From a virus: DNA of 62,200 bases. Below the pieces are notes generated by a model. The model ran no database searches. It was given only the letters and a program-made list of their open reading frames with translations, and was not told the origin of the DNA. The DNA lies in the IMG/VR virus record IMGVR_UViG_3300042341_000289, positions 1 to 62,200 of that record; one strand, 5' to 3'. A program made the position numbers and the translations under genes. Shown here piece after piece: positions 33,473 to 42,669 of the stretch. How positions within the stretch are numbered: the first letter of the stretch is position 1; every line of letters starts with the position of its first letter.

Positions 33473-35242
33473 TTAGACGTAGTACGAACCGTTGTTGGTG
33501 CTGTTGCCGATCGGGGCAGCAGGACCGAGGTTCTCCAGCACGAAGCTGGTGGTCTCGGCTTCCAGAACCGCCGTGTAGGTGGTGCTGGTCAGCTTGGTGG
33601 TCCGGCTCGGCACCTTCATCACGCAGGAGTAGCTGTCATCCACAGCGGCAAGCTGCTTCAGGTCGCCAGTCTTGTTGGTGACGCTGTTCGAGTCGATGAT
33701 GCCCTGGTAGACATTCTGCCAGTCGATGGCCCACATCATGCGGCCAGCGGTCTCGAACCCAGCAGCCTTGTGAGCGGCGAGCATGTCGTCGAACATGCGG
33801 TGGGTAACGATGCGGAGCTCGACCTGCGGGTAGTCGAGGGTGAAGCGGTAGAAGCGGAAGCCGAACGGCCCCTGCTCGCCACCCTGGTTCAGCTGCATGG
33901 TCAGGCGGAACACGTCGGAGCCGTACTTCGCCTTGAAGTAGTTCACCATACCGATGATGAACTGGTTCGCGTAGAACGAGTCGGTGAAGAGCTCGATGAT
34001 GTCCGCCTTGGTGCCGGCAGCCTCGCGCTCCCGCTGGAGGCGGTAGAGCGTGTTGAACAGCTTGTTCAGGTCGAGGGTGTCAGCCTCCATGTCGTACACG
34101 CGACCGCACTCGCCCAGCTGCTCGTAGATGCCGGTGGCGTTGGCCTTGCGACCAATGCAGCGACCGTCCACAGCGAGGTTCAAGGAGCCGGTAGGCACAT
34201 TGATCGCCGGGAGGTTGTTGTAGTTCGCCAGCGTCTGGTTCGCGTTCAGCGGCTTGTTGAAGAAGAAGCTGTTGGCGTGACGGCGCTGGAAATCCTCAAT
34301 GATCTGGCGGTTGAGCTCAACGGTCTCAACATCACCAAACTGCTTGAAGAACGGGTTGGAGTCCCGAAGCGCCGAGAGGTACTTCTGGGTGAGCTCGTCT
34401 TCGCAGATCGAGTACCGGGTGGTCTCGATCCAGAACGGAAGCAGCTGGTTGTTGTTGATGCCCGGGATCTCAGCGCAGTGGCTCTCGTAGTCGGAGACGT
34501 TGGGAGTGCCGCGCACCACAAGACCGAGGAGGGCGTCAGCAGCCAGACCGGCTGGGATCTTCGCCTTGGCCTGAACCGCAGCAGCGTTGCCGGAAGCCGC
34601 AAACACGGAACCAGCGTTCTGAGGGGTGACAGTGATGCGAACGAACGCACCATTGCTGTCAGAACCAGAGCTCACATAAGCCTTCACGACGAACGCGAGG
34701 CGGTACGTGGTGTCGCCGACAGCAGGATCACCCGAGCCAGCGTTCTTGCCGGACACGAAGATCCGAAGACCATTCGGGAACCAGCGAGAGTCGGCCGGGA
34801 TGGAGCCCTGCGAGTAGATCTTCAGGTCGAGATCAGCAGTCTGCGACGGGGTAGTACCAGTGGCAGCGACCACGCGAGCGGTCCAGTACTCACTGTTGAC
34901 CTGACGCTTCCGGCCCATCTTGATGAAGGGCGAGAGCTCCCAGACACCACCAGCCACCTGCTGCACGCTCAGGCGCTTGCCGCCCATCACGCGCTTGTTG
35001 GCCTGGAGGAAGTCATAGAGGCCGTTCTGGCGGACGCCGACAGCCTTTCCCACGAAGTCCGCGGCAATCAAGTTGCCGAGAATGCGGTAGTTGGTGTCGT
35101 TCGATCCGTAGATCGACGCGAGATCACCGGACGTGACGACCTTGGCGTCGCACGCGGTCACAGCGCCACAGGACTCAATGTTGGTCCCGATGGCCGGAAG
35201 ACACCTGCTGAACAGGTTGTCGGTAGGGGTTGCAATAGGCAT
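33473..35242 (-). CDS. Major capsid protein (probable)
   Basis: 589 residues. Assigned by order: portal, scaffold-like protein, then this gene, followed directly by a strong terminator, as usual for capsid genes that need high expression. N-terminal segment (MPIATPTDNLFSRCLPAIGT), a Gly-rich loop region (about 130-215), helices EDELTQKYLSALRDSNPFFK and YRLQREREAAGTKADIIELF, and a C-terminal beta segment (TTSFVLENLGPAAPIG). HK97 fold is expected but not provable by eye; the length is large for that fold, so an inserted domain is possible. ATG is preceded by AAAGGAATAAC. Confidence 0.75.
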   Translation of the reverse strand: MPIATPTDNLFSRCLPAIGTNIESCGAVTACDAKVVTSGDLASIYGSNDTNYRILGNLIAADFVGKAVGVRQNGLYDFLQANKRVMGGKRLSVQQVAGGVWELSPFIKMGRKRQVNSEYWTARVVAATGTTPSQTADLDLKIYSQGSIPADSRWFPNGLRIFVSGKNAGSGDPAVGDTTYRLAFVVKAYVSSGSDSNGAFVRITVTPQNAGSVFAASGNAAAVQAKAKIPAGLAADALLGLVVRGTPNVSDYESHCAEIPGINNNQLLPFWIETTRYSICEDELTQKYLSALRDSNPFFKQFGDVETVELNRQIIEDFQRRHANSFFFNKPLNANQTLANYNNLPAINVPTGSLNLAVDGRCIGRKANATGIYEQLGECGRVYDMEADTLDLNKLFNTLYRLQREREAAGTKADIIELFTDSFYANQFIIGMVNYFKAKYGSDVFRLTMQLNQGGEQGPFGFRFYRFTLDYPQVELRIVTHRMFDDMLAAHKAAGFETAGRMMWAIDWQNVYQGIIDSNSVTNKTGDLKQLAAVDDSYSCVMKVPSRTTKLTSTTYTAVLEAETTSFVLENLGPAAPIGNSTNNGSYYV

Positions 35243-35354
35243 ATTCAGTTATTCCTTTCGCCGCTTATCTTGTCACTAGATTGACCTGTTTGTGAATAGG
35301 TCAGTCGATTTTGTGTTTTACAATCACCGCTGCTCTAATTTGCGCAGAGAGCCG
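35243..35354 (-). promoter_or_regulatory. Intergenic leader of the capsid gene with hairpin
   Basis: 112 AT-rich bases. TGACCT (35282-35287) and AGGTCA (35298-35303) form a 6-bp hairpin. The Shine-Dalgarno AAAGGA stands before ATG 35242. A TTCACA hexamer on the minus strand with GACAAG 16 bases on might be a promoter, but it lacks the family palindrome. Confidence 0.3.
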
Positions 35355-36902
35355 TCACAATCCGATACTCTGCCAAAACGCTTTAGGGAGACCGTTGACG
35401 TTCCCGTTATCATCATTGCCAGCATCAGGCTGAGACACCTGAGCCCTGACACTCGGGGCGCTCGACTCGCGCTGCTGTTTTTGCTCCACCTTTTGTGAGG
35501 TTTTGCTCTCCGTTTTCGTGTAGCCCATGCGCTTGGCGAACGCCTCGGCCTTATTTTCAAGGTCAGCCTTGATTCGGCTGGCCTCGTATTGGGCTGTCTT
35601 GATGATCAGCTGGGGAACCAGCTCCTCATCTCGCACCGTGTAGTACTTGGAACGCTGGGCGGCAGGCATGTTTGCGTAGTCGCGCATCGTTGAAAACTTG
35701 CGCCCGTCTTCCGCCACAGGACGCTCTTCACGCGGAACTGACGACAGCACCTTCTCGACGTGCAGTGCGGTGTTGACCAGTCGCTGAACCTCGGGCGACT
35801 TGTTGCTGTACCCATCCGGGTTGTTGATGACGCGCACAGCGGCATCGAGTGCGGGCAGACTCCACTGTTCGACCGTAGAGACAGCCTCCATGGCAATAGG
35901 GTCGTTCTTGATCTCTTCAACCACCTTGGCTCTGTCAGTGGCGAACGTATCCACGAGGTCAGGCCTCAGAACCTCCAATAGGCTCTGGGATGCCATCTGG
36001 TCAACCTGCTGGCGCATTGGCGCAAGCTGGGCCTCAGCGCGTGATCGGCGGACCTCTTCGATGTCTTGGCCGTACTTCTTGGCGAAACGCTCCTCAGCTT
36101 CCCTGATCGCCTGCTCTTTGATGATGGAACGCTCAGCGTTTTTCAGGTGGCGCTCGTCAACCTCGACGGCGTTTTGATCAACGAAGTCGGAGTGCTCCTC
36201 GTCTTCCCAGTCGAACTCGACACCCGGGTTCTCCTTGCGCCACTTCTTCTCGTAGTCCCGTTCTTTCTTGGAACTCTCGAGGAACTCCTTGGCGAGATCG
36301 CGTCCCTTGTAGTCGTTCGGGTGCAGCTTCTGGACCTCGCGAAGACGGTCAACCTCATCACGGAACTCTTCAGGAACCTCGACCTCTTCCTCTCGGCGGG
36401 CCGCCTCCTGCTTCCGAGCGTACTCAGCCTCGAGCCGGCGCTCTTCCATCTGCCGAATCGTTTCAGCGGTCGCCTCCGCGGCTGCCTTGCTGGCCATCTC
36501 GGTGATCTTCTCGGCCGAGATTTTGCGACGCGGTTTCGGATCTTCAGGAAGATCTTCGGATTCCTCCTCGCTTGCCTTGGGGGCAGGCTTCTCAACAACC
36601 TTCTGCTCCGCTTTCGGTTCAGCCTTCTTTTCAGCCTTCTTTGCGGGTTTTTTCTCCTCGGGCTTCTTCGCGGGAGGCTCCTCATTTCCGGGCTCCTCGG
36701 TAGCCTTTTGACCATCTTCGGACTGCTGCTGGTTCTCCTCACCAAGCAGCTTGTCCAGCAGCATCATGCTCGCCTCTTTGGCGGCTTCGTTCATGGCTGC
36801 GGTTTCGGCCGGAGACTTTTCGGCCGGTGCGCTGCGGGCAGCATTCATCTGCCCGAGTCCTGTCTGGTCTGCGTCTTGCGACTGCTGTTGTTCAGTTGTC
36901 AT
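35355..36902 (-). CDS. Scaffold-like protein (515 aa)
   Basis: 515 residues. The N-terminal 130 residues are Glu/Lys/Pro/Gln-rich and disordered (GEENQQQSEDGQKATEEPGN, KKPEEKKPAKKAEKK). A long charged coiled coil (about 130-310) and a helical C-terminus follow. Highly charged, helical and encoded between portal and capsid genes, it matches a procapsid scaffolding protein that shapes the shell and then leaves. No protease is visible nearby, so release is probably without cleavage. Confidence 0.75.
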   Translation of the reverse strand: MTTEQQQSQDADQTGLGQMNAARSAPAEKSPAETAAMNEAAKEASMMLLDKLLGEENQQQSEDGQKATEEPGNEEPPAKKPEEKKPAKKAEKKAEPKAEQKVVEKPAPKASEEESEDLPEDPKPRRKISAEKITEMASKAAAEATAETIRQMEERRLEAEYARKQEAARREEEVEVPEEFRDEVDRLREVQKLHPNDYKGRDLAKEFLESSKKERDYEKKWRKENPGVEFDWEDEEHSDFVDQNAVEVDERHLKNAERSIIKEQAIREAEERFAKKYGQDIEEVRRSRAEAQLAPMRQQVDQMASQSLLEVLRPDLVDTFATDRAKVVEEIKNDPIAMEAVSTVEQWSLPALDAAVRVINNPDGYSNKSPEVQRLVNTALHVEKVLSSVPREERPVAEDGRKFSTMRDYANMPAAQRSKYYTVRDEELVPQLIIKTAQYEASRIKADLENKAEAFAKRMGYTKTESKTSQKVEQKQQRESSAPSVRAQVSQPDAGNDDNGNVNGLPKAFWQSIGL

Positions 36903-37209
36903 GCTTGTCCGTGATATGCACTTCTGCGGTTTTGAACTGGTATCCCTCTGAGGACACTGTTGCGAGAATGTCTAAGCACGTTTGAATACGCGCTGCTTGG
37001 GTGAGTGACTGAGACGCACGAGTGTCCAATCCCGCTTGGGCGCGGATTGCATCAGCATTTCTCGTGATGACGTTCGATGCAGTTGCCTGCAGAACAGCTA
37101 CCTCAGCCAACAGGGCCTGCCTGAGGAGGTAATACTCCGGGGACAGGAGCCATTTCTGGAGCTTGCCCGACTGGGTAGCCTCCAGCGACCTGACTTGGAC
37201 TTCCAACAT
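36892..37209 (-). CDS. Hypothetical protein between portal and scaffold (105 aa)
   Basis: 105 residues, helical (LLRQALLAEVAVLQATASNV). It starts inside the portal gene and overlaps it by 107 bases in another frame, and overlaps the scaffold start by 11 bases. Short helical proteins here sometimes help portal or packaging assembly, but no family is recognised. Hydrophobic and polar residues alternate sensibly, which favours a real gene. Confidence 0.5.
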   Translation of the reverse strand: MLEVQVRSLEATQSGKLQKWLLSPEYYLLRQALLAEVAVLQATASNVITRNADAIRAQAGLDTRASQSLTQAARIQTCLDILATVSSEGYQFKTAEVHITDKHDN

Positions 37210-39562
37210 TGGGATCTTGCTGTGCCGACTGGATTATCTGAAACAGCCTGACCAGCGCCTGACTCTGTTGATCCTGCTGCTGGGCAAGCTGTTGAATTGC
37301 CTGTGTGGTCTGTTGCGACTGAACCTGCATCGGCTCCACCAGATTGGTCCGAAGACCCTCGCTGAGTTCCATCAGCTTTCCGTCGACAATCTGGCTGGCC
37401 ATCTGAGCCAACTGCTCCTGTATCTGCTGCTGCTGAGCAGCCTGTTGCTGCTCTTGGGCCGCCTGCTGTTGCTGAGCCTCCTCGGGCGATGGTTGTTCCT
37501 GTTGAGGCTGAACACGCAGGCGGAAATCTTTGGGCGCACCGCTGTAGACGAGCACCTGATTGAAGAGGTCGACCAGCTGATCGAGACCAGCCGCTTGAGC
37601 GAGTACCGGGTTCGCGAAGATCGACTGGAACGTCTGGATCATCGTTCCGGCCAACTTGGAATCCACGATACGATCAGCGCCCTCGCGATCACTCGAGAAG
37701 CCGTCGACCCGGAGGGCGTCTTTGCTGCCGCGAATACCAGCAGTCGTGTTGCGACCCTCAGGCTCATCCACCTTGAAGCCCATCTTGTCGAGAGTCTGCT
37801 TCTTCACCTCGTCAACCTCAGCGACATCAGCAAGCACCTCGTCGTCTGAGTAGGCCAAGAAGGCCTCGTAAAGGAGCTTCTTGCGGGCCTTGATGGCTGC
37901 ATCGATGAAGCTGCCGGTAAGCTCCAGCCGGTTGCTCGTGTTGCTGGCGATGATCTGAACCTCTTGTGCCGTCTGCTCGTGAGCGGCAGGAAGTCCAACC
38001 TCCTGAGGCGAGAACCCGAGTACGCGCTCCATCATGGAGAGCAACTGGTTCACGCCGCTTGCGATCTCGCCAGAAGAGCCTTGAGGCAACTGGACAGGCG
38101 TGAACGCGTCACGCTCAGACTGCTGCTGCCAGCTGAGTTCGCGCTTGGAATACGGCACGAACGTGACGCCGCGGTACTTCTTCTCACCGAGGTTGTTGAT
38201 GATGTCGATGTACTTCTGATCAACGACATCCGAGTTCCAGAAAACGATGCGCTCCAGGTTCTGCTTCACCGTCAGAATGTACTGGGTGAGCATGTTGGAC
38301 AGATGGTCCTGAAACGGAAGAATCTCCAGCGCGAGCGAGGAGTTTCGGGCGCTGCCCATGTCCGCGTCGTAGAGGTAGGCAACCAGCGGGTTGTAGGCCA
38401 GCGGTACAGCATGACTGACAGTGTGAGATCCAGTATGGATGAATCGCATCCACACGGGGTTATCGTAGTCGAACAGGTTCCACTCGGACGGAATGAGTTT
38501 CTGGAAGTAGCTGACCACCGTAACACCCTCGTCCTGGTGGTTCGTCGTGTACCGGTAGGCCTCGCGAATGCGATCCGTGTCACCGGCTCCAGGGCTAAAC
38601 GCCGTGGGGTCCGGGAACTTGAGCATGCATGGGTTGATCTCGCGGTAGAAGTTGTACTTCGACTCAACCCAGCTTCCGTATTTGAACTGGATGTTTTCGG
38701 TGTTCCAGAACTGCTTGTTGTTCTTTACGTCCTTGTACCGAAGCACGTTCCAGAAGCCGGCGTACTCGATCCCGGTATCGGTGTTGGCAGTGCTCAAACG
38801 ACTGTTGAGGTCGTAGAACATGCGGCTTGGGTGAGGGATCTCGAAGCGAACACCCTCCTTGATGGTGCGCTCAATCTCCTTCTTGTTTTCGATGTAGATC
38901 TGCTTCTCGCGGTAGAAGTCCTCAGCAGGGAAGTTCAGACAGACGCCGTACTTGAGCATCTGCAAGATCGATTGGCGCTCGTCTTCGCGATAGCCCATTT
39001 CCTGAACCATGCGCTGAATGCGGCTTGTGATGATCTCACAGCGCACACGGTTCTGCATCGTGGTGGACACCGGCTCGTACTTGTAGAGCGGGTAAATGTC
39101 TCGATCGCTGAACAGCTTGGCCCAGCGCATCTTCGTGTACGCCTGAACCAGCGGTACGAAAATGTGGAAGAAAGTCGGCATGTCCAGCTTCATCAGCGGC
39201 TTGCCGTCTGGTCCACACTTCTTGGTGCCATCCGAATTGCACAGCGGGAGCAGCATGTTCGACAGCCTCGACGTGAGGCCCATCGACTTCATGGCGTCCA
39301 TCACCTTCTCCGTAGAGGTGCCCTTGGAAAGCAGGCCCTCAACGAGGGTGTAGGTAATCTGCCGCTGCGAAGCATCAAACGCCTGGTCGATCGCGTACCA
39401 AGTCCTAGCCTCGTTCAAGTTGCGCTGGATGCCCTCGTCGATACGCGACGAGTTCATGTCGATCAACGCCTTGATCTTGTCGTCGAGCTTCTCGGCCGTG
39501 AACTTCTTCTTGAGTTCTTCGACCGTTCCGCCGCGCTTCTTGAGGACTTCGAGATCGACCAT
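37103..39562 (-). CDS. Portal protein
   Basis: 819 residues. The bulk (about 60-690) has portal-like features: aromatic-rich RWAKLFSDRDIYPLYKYEPV, HPSRMFYDLNSRLSTANTDT, VVSYFQKLIPSEWNLF and a long helix near 500-560 (TAQEVQIIASNTSNRLELTG), consistent with podovirus portals. The C-terminal 130 residues are very Gln-rich (QQQQAAQEQQQAAQQQQIQE) and may form a barrel-type helical crown. It forms the dodecameric DNA gate and seeds head assembly. It sits second in the late operon after a small acidic protein. Confidence 0.85.
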   Translation of the reverse strand: MVDLEVLKKRGGTVEELKKKFTAEKLDDKIKALIDMNSSRIDEGIQRNLNEARTWYAIDQAFDASQRQITYTLVEGLLSKGTSTEKVMDAMKSMGLTSRLSNMLLPLCNSDGTKKCGPDGKPLMKLDMPTFFHIFVPLVQAYTKMRWAKLFSDRDIYPLYKYEPVSTTMQNRVRCEIITSRIQRMVQEMGYREDERQSILQMLKYGVCLNFPAEDFYREKQIYIENKKEIERTIKEGVRFEIPHPSRMFYDLNSRLSTANTDTGIEYAGFWNVLRYKDVKNNKQFWNTENIQFKYGSWVESKYNFYREINPCMLKFPDPTAFSPGAGDTDRIREAYRYTTNHQDEGVTVVSYFQKLIPSEWNLFDYDNPVWMRFIHTGSHTVSHAVPLAYNPLVAYLYDADMGSARNSSLALEILPFQDHLSNMLTQYILTVKQNLERIVFWNSDVVDQKYIDIINNLGEKKYRGVTFVPYSKRELSWQQQSERDAFTPVQLPQGSSGEIASGVNQLLSMMERVLGFSPQEVGLPAAHEQTAQEVQIIASNTSNRLELTGSFIDAAIKARKKLLYEAFLAYSDDEVLADVAEVDEVKKQTLDKMGFKVDEPEGRNTTAGIRGSKDALRVDGFSSDREGADRIVDSKLAGTMIQTFQSIFANPVLAQAAGLDQLVDLFNQVLVYSGAPKDFRLRVQPQQEQPSPEEAQQQQAAQEQQQAAQQQQIQEQLAQMASQIVDGKLMELSEGLRTNLVEPMQVQSQQTTQAIQQLAQQQDQQSQALVRLFQIIQSAQQDPNVGSPSQVAGGYPVGQAPEMAPVPGVLPPQAGPVG

Positions 39563-39573
39563 GTGTCAGGAGG

Positions 39574-39882
39574 TTACTTCTTCTTAGGGCCACCGATCAT
39601 AATGAGGATGCCCATGCCCTTGCCCTTCTTGCCGTGCATCATGGGTTTGCCTTTCGGCTCGCCCTCGTACTCACCACCCTCGTCTTCTCCTTCCTCATCG
39701 TCGAGCTCGTATTCGTCCTCACCCATGTGCCCGCACTTCTTCACGTCGGTGAGCTCGCCAACGATTTCAGTGTCAGACTTGGAGACGACGGTAAAAGTAC
39801 CGTGGATCTCCATGGTTTCTCCCTCTTCGAGCGAGTTGATCGATTCGTCGAGGCCGTCCCGCTTGAGTGTGATCGAGTCCAT
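39574..39882 (-). CDS. Small acidic protein, first gene of the late operon
   Basis: About 102 residues from ATG 39882 (MDSITLKRDGLDESINSLEE); a longer frame reaches 39966 but would cross the terminase start. A beta-rich N-terminus, a central very acidic stretch (DEYELDDEEGEDEGGEYEGE) and a basic C-terminus (KGKGMGILIMIGGPKKK). The acidic stretch suggests a binding partner for a basic protein or DNA mimicry, but no family is recognised. It faces the terminase gene across a symmetric element at 39888-39942. Confidence 0.6.
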   Translation of the reverse strand: MDSITLKRDGLDESINSLEEGETMEIHGTFTVVSKSDTEIVGELTDVKKCGHMGEDEYELDDEEGEDEGGEYEGEPKGKPMMHGKKGKGMGILIMIGGPKKK

Positions 39883-39887
39883 AGATG

Positions 39888-39942
39888 GCGACTTTCGATG
39901 GAGGATTTCCCGCGATCCTGCTCTTTTACAACCGAAAGTCGC
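39888..39942. promoter_or_regulatory. Divergent control region with 10-bp inverted repeat
   Basis: GCGACTTTCG (39888-39897) and CGAAAGTCGC (39933-39942) are perfect inverted copies separated by 35 bases, exactly between the divergent late operon and the terminase. Each arm lies 5-9 bases before the ATG it faces, and CGACTTTCG recurs at 43898-43906. Good candidate for a shared operator or a cruciform; TACAAC (39927-39932) could be a rightward -10. Confidence 0.5.
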
Positions 39943-39951
39943 ACCGACCTT

Positions 39952-41427
39952 ATGCAAGACACTCAAGGGCGGTGGTTGCCCGATCTTTCACCACGAGGGT
40001 TCGAGGTATTCAACTCGTATGCCAGATACCTCATGGTGGACGGCCCTCGTAAAGCGGGTAAATCGCTTGCGATTGCGCATCGTGTTGCACGCCACCTTTT
40101 CGAGAACAACAACGCCACCGTTGGCATCATTGCTAAGACCCTGAAAAACGGGAAGGTTGGCGTATGGTCTGACCTCACGAAGACCATTCTGCCTCAGTGG
40201 ATGGACGCCAAAATCGGCATGAAGTGGACCAAAGAGCCCACCATGGACGTGGCGACCAAGATGTCATACGCCCGAGTCAGGAACGCCTATGGCGGCGAAT
40301 CTGAGGTTCAGCTGCACTCTCTTGAAAACGTCTGGGAAGCATCAGCCAAGTTCAAGGGGACGCGCTTCTCGCTGCTGTGGCTATCGGAGGCTGATCAGTT
40401 CGAGGACCGAATCGTGTTCGACGTTCTGACTGACCAGCTGCGTGTCGTTGAGATTCCATACGAGAACCACCAGATCATCGCCGACCTCAACCCGCCTGAG
40501 AACGGAGTGAACCACTGGCTGGCCGGAATCTGGCTCACACGCAAACCGAGCGACAACGAGCAGTTTGAGTCACAGTTCCAGCGCATCCAATTCAGTCTCA
40601 ACGACAACACGTTCCTAGATCCTCGGGAGAAACAAGACCTTATCAACAAGTACGCCTACGACAAGCAGCTGTATGCTCGTTACGTGCTTGGAGAATGGGT
40701 TGAGGACGTTAGCGATGGACATTTTGCAGACGTCTTCGTGCCGAGCACTCATGTCGTTGGGAACGTGACAAGCGCAACTGAGGATGACCACGAGATCATC
40801 GTGCCTCCAAAGAACTGCTTCGAGTTGTTTACTGGCTGGGACTTGGGTGACGTGAACCACGCCTGCTCGATCTCGTGCAAGCGGATTGGAGACGACGGAA
40901 ATTCAATCTTCGACATCCTCGACGAGGCAGTGGTTATCGACCGAAAGGTGTCGATCGCTGACTTCACCGAGTTGGTCATGGAGAAAATGCAGTGGTGGGA
41001 GGATTACCTCAAGGACACCCACGGAACAGCCAACGTGCTGTGGCGTCACTGGTCTGACAACTCTGCTTGGCGATACCGAGCAGCCTCAGACGTGTATGAC
41101 GAGCTTGTTGTGCGGCAGGTATCGCAGGGTAAGATCGTGCTGCACGCCGTCACAAAAGGCTCTGGAAGCGTGAAGCAGCGTATCGGACTTCTGAAGAAGC
41201 TGCTCTTCGATAGGCGCGTATTCATATCGGCCCAGCTGCACAACACGATCAAGATGGTCCGAGAAATGAAGCCAGGTCCAAACCGGGCCGAGCCAATTCG
41301 AGATGGAGACAAGAACAAGCACATCTTCGATGCTCTCACCTACATGCTCATCAGCGAGACACCCATGGATGTAGAACGACGGGCCATTACAGTGTCCAAG
41401 AAGCCGACGGTTGTTTTCACCCAATGA
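39952..41427 (+). CDS. terL: Terminase large subunit
   Basis: 491 residues from ATG 39952. The ATPase domain has Walker A GPRKAGKS (31-38) and Walker B LLWLSEAD (141-148). The nuclease domain has GWDLGD (D297 and D300), an Asp in HWSDNS and IFDALTY near the C-terminus (D460), the usual acidic triad of the RNase H-like fold. It translocates DNA into the capsid and cuts it. No small subunit was recognised beside it. The stop overlaps the next gene by ATGA. Upstream in-frame ATGs (to 39634) lie inside the divergent late gene and were not used. Confidence 0.95.
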   Translation: MQDTQGRWLPDLSPRGFEVFNSYARYLMVDGPRKAGKSLAIAHRVARHLFENNNATVGIIAKTLKNGKVGVWSDLTKTILPQWMDAKIGMKWTKEPTMDVATKMSYARVRNAYGGESEVQLHSLENVWEASAKFKGTRFSLLWLSEADQFEDRIVFDVLTDQLRVVEIPYENHQIIADLNPPENGVNHWLAGIWLTRKPSDNEQFESQFQRIQFSLNDNTFLDPREKQDLINKYAYDKQLYARYVLGEWVEDVSDGHFADVFVPSTHVVGNVTSATEDDHEIIVPPKNCFELFTGWDLGDVNHACSISCKRIGDDGNSIFDILDEAVVIDRKVSIADFTELVMEKMQWWEDYLKDTHGTANVLWRHWSDNSAWRYRAASDVYDELVVRQVSQGKIVLHAVTKGSGSVKQRIGLLKKLLFDRRVFISAQLHNTIKMVREMKPGPNRAEPIRDGDKNKHIFDALTYMLISETPMDVERRAITVSKKPTVVFTQ

Positions 41428-42653
41428 AGCTCACCTACTGCAACGATCGAGACATTGAACTGTGGGTGGTCAGCGACTCCGGCTGGTCCATGCCAGTCAA
41501 GTGTCATCACTGCGTTATGGACGATGTTGGTTACGTCCACGTCATCCCGGCAGTGCCGCTTGGTTTTGCTCAGTCTGGTGAACTGGAGAGGGTTCTGTCG
41601 TGCAGGGGTGCGACCACTCTGAAGTCTGGTTGGCTCTTGGAGGTTAGCTCGTTCATTCAGGTTGCCTCCAAGGCTGGAGGAATCACGCCAGAGTTCTACT
41701 ACATCTGGGACGGGTGTCAGGCAAAGCGGCCTACGATTGAACCTGAGCAGGTTAAGCAACCGAAGCAGCCGAAGAAGACTCATTCATCCGACCCGTTTAT
41801 CGATCACGTTGCGTCAACTTCAGGCATCAGCAAAGATCTGCTGGTCGTCTCATATTTAGCGATTGCCCAAGCGATTCCAGGATGGCTGCTTGCTGGCAAC
41901 ACGTTGAATCTCGGATCGATTCGGTTGGCCGCGGTTCCGTACCGCCGCAACTGGAAGGAGATCGTCCTTGCACGCTACCCAACACTGCGCAAGACGCTCA
42001 TGGTCAGAGAACCCAAACGCTTGATGTCAATGGCATTCACGGCTGCATCAAGGATCGTGAGGTTGTCTGAATTGACGGAGTGCCGCATGCGTCGAGGAAA
42101 CCCGCTTTTCTCCTGGACCGTCGAAGTGCTGCACAACTCAGACTGGGAAAAAACATGCGACGATGTAGAAGGAAAGGCATCCGCACAGCTTGGACCAATA
42201 CCATACGTCAAACGCTGGGCTAACCGTGTTTCACAGATTGAAGATACCGTTTATGAAATCCTCTCTGCTCACATTCAAAAAGAGACTTCGCCGACTTGCA
42301 GAATACTGTGGCGTCGTGGCCAGCGGGGTATGCAGTTTGTTCAAGCATCTCCCACTGTCCTTGGCCCTGCCACGATTCTTGAATGCGACGAGGGCAGCGA
42401 CAGCAGCGTTGATGATTTCCTCGGAATCGAGGACTCCGCGAAGTATCTGGAGGAAAAGGCTGAACGCCTGTTCAAAATGTCCGCTTTACAACAAGCGGAT
42501 GAAGACATGCGGACACCACGGGGAGACGATGAAGCACCGGGATTCGGGTCGTGCAACAGTGGGGTGCTGGTGTTACATACCCCTCGCTGCCAAGTTACTG
42601 GACAAGGAGTGCTGGCTAGTGGAAATGAACCTCAAGACAACCTGGATCAATGA
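41424..42653 (+). CDS. Hypothetical protein following TerL (409 aa)
   Basis: 409 residues, no family recognised. Helical middle (about 125-260: DPFIDHVASTSGISKDLLVV, LMSMAFTAASRIVRLSELTE) and a Cys pair near the N-terminus (CHHC, 27-30). The start overlaps TerL by ATGA and the stop overlaps the next gene at 42650 by ATGA, which supports the whole frame. However, from 42253 another frame holds a convincing Cys-rich protein, and the last ~45 residues here look poorly protein-like. Either both frames are used over about 400 bases or a frameshift is involved. Confidence 0.55.
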   Translation: MKLTYCNDRDIELWVVSDSGWSMPVKCHHCVMDDVGYVHVIPAVPLGFAQSGELERVLSCRGATTLKSGWLLEVSSFIQVASKAGGITPEFYYIWDGCQAKRPTIEPEQVKQPKQPKKTHSSDPFIDHVASTSGISKDLLVVSYLAIAQAIPGWLLAGNTLNLGSIRLAAVPYRRNWKEIVLARYPTLRKTLMVREPKRLMSMAFTAASRIVRLSELTECRMRRGNPLFSWTVEVLHNSDWEKTCDDVEGKASAQLGPIPYVKRWANRVSQIEDTVYEILSAHIQKETSPTCRILWRRGQRGMQFVQASPTVLGPATILECDEGSDSSVDDFLGIEDSAKYLEEKAERLFKMSALQQADEDMRTPRGDDEAPGFGSCNSGVLVLHTPRCQVTGQGVLASGNEPQDNLDQ

Positions 42654-42669
42654 CACCAATCCCAGCTGA
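42253..42669 (+). CDS. Cys-rich putative zinc-binding protein, overlapping frame
   Basis: About 138 residues from ATG 42253. A basic N-terminus (KSSLLTFKKRLRRLAEYCGV) precedes six cysteines in a compact pattern: C73-x2-C76 (ACSKCPLYNKRMKTCG), C86, C105-x-C107 (GCWCY) and C120 (KECWL). Cys-rich phage proteins of this style (CxxCPxx then C...CxC) are common and probably bind zinc. Codons read naturally here. It lies +1 to the 409-aa frame and overlaps it almost fully, which is unusual. A weak ribosome site means the start could be elsewhere. Confidence 0.5.
   Translation: MKSSLLTFKKRLRRLAEYCGVVASGVCSLFKHLPLSLALPRFLNATRAATAALMISSESRTPRSIWRKRLNACSKCPLYNKRMKTCGHHGETMKHRDSGRATVGCWCYIPLAAKLLDKECWLVEMNLKTTWINDTNPS

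Noticed and set aside
33770-35284. 504-aa open frame on the plus strand
   Set aside because: Antisense to the capsid gene; same cause, with composition unlike real proteins.
37964-40144. 726-aa open frame on the plus strand
   Set aside because: Antisense to the portal gene; codon bias keeps the opposite strand open. The sequence is low in sensible motifs (Val/Arg/His-rich), and the portal gene is convincing.
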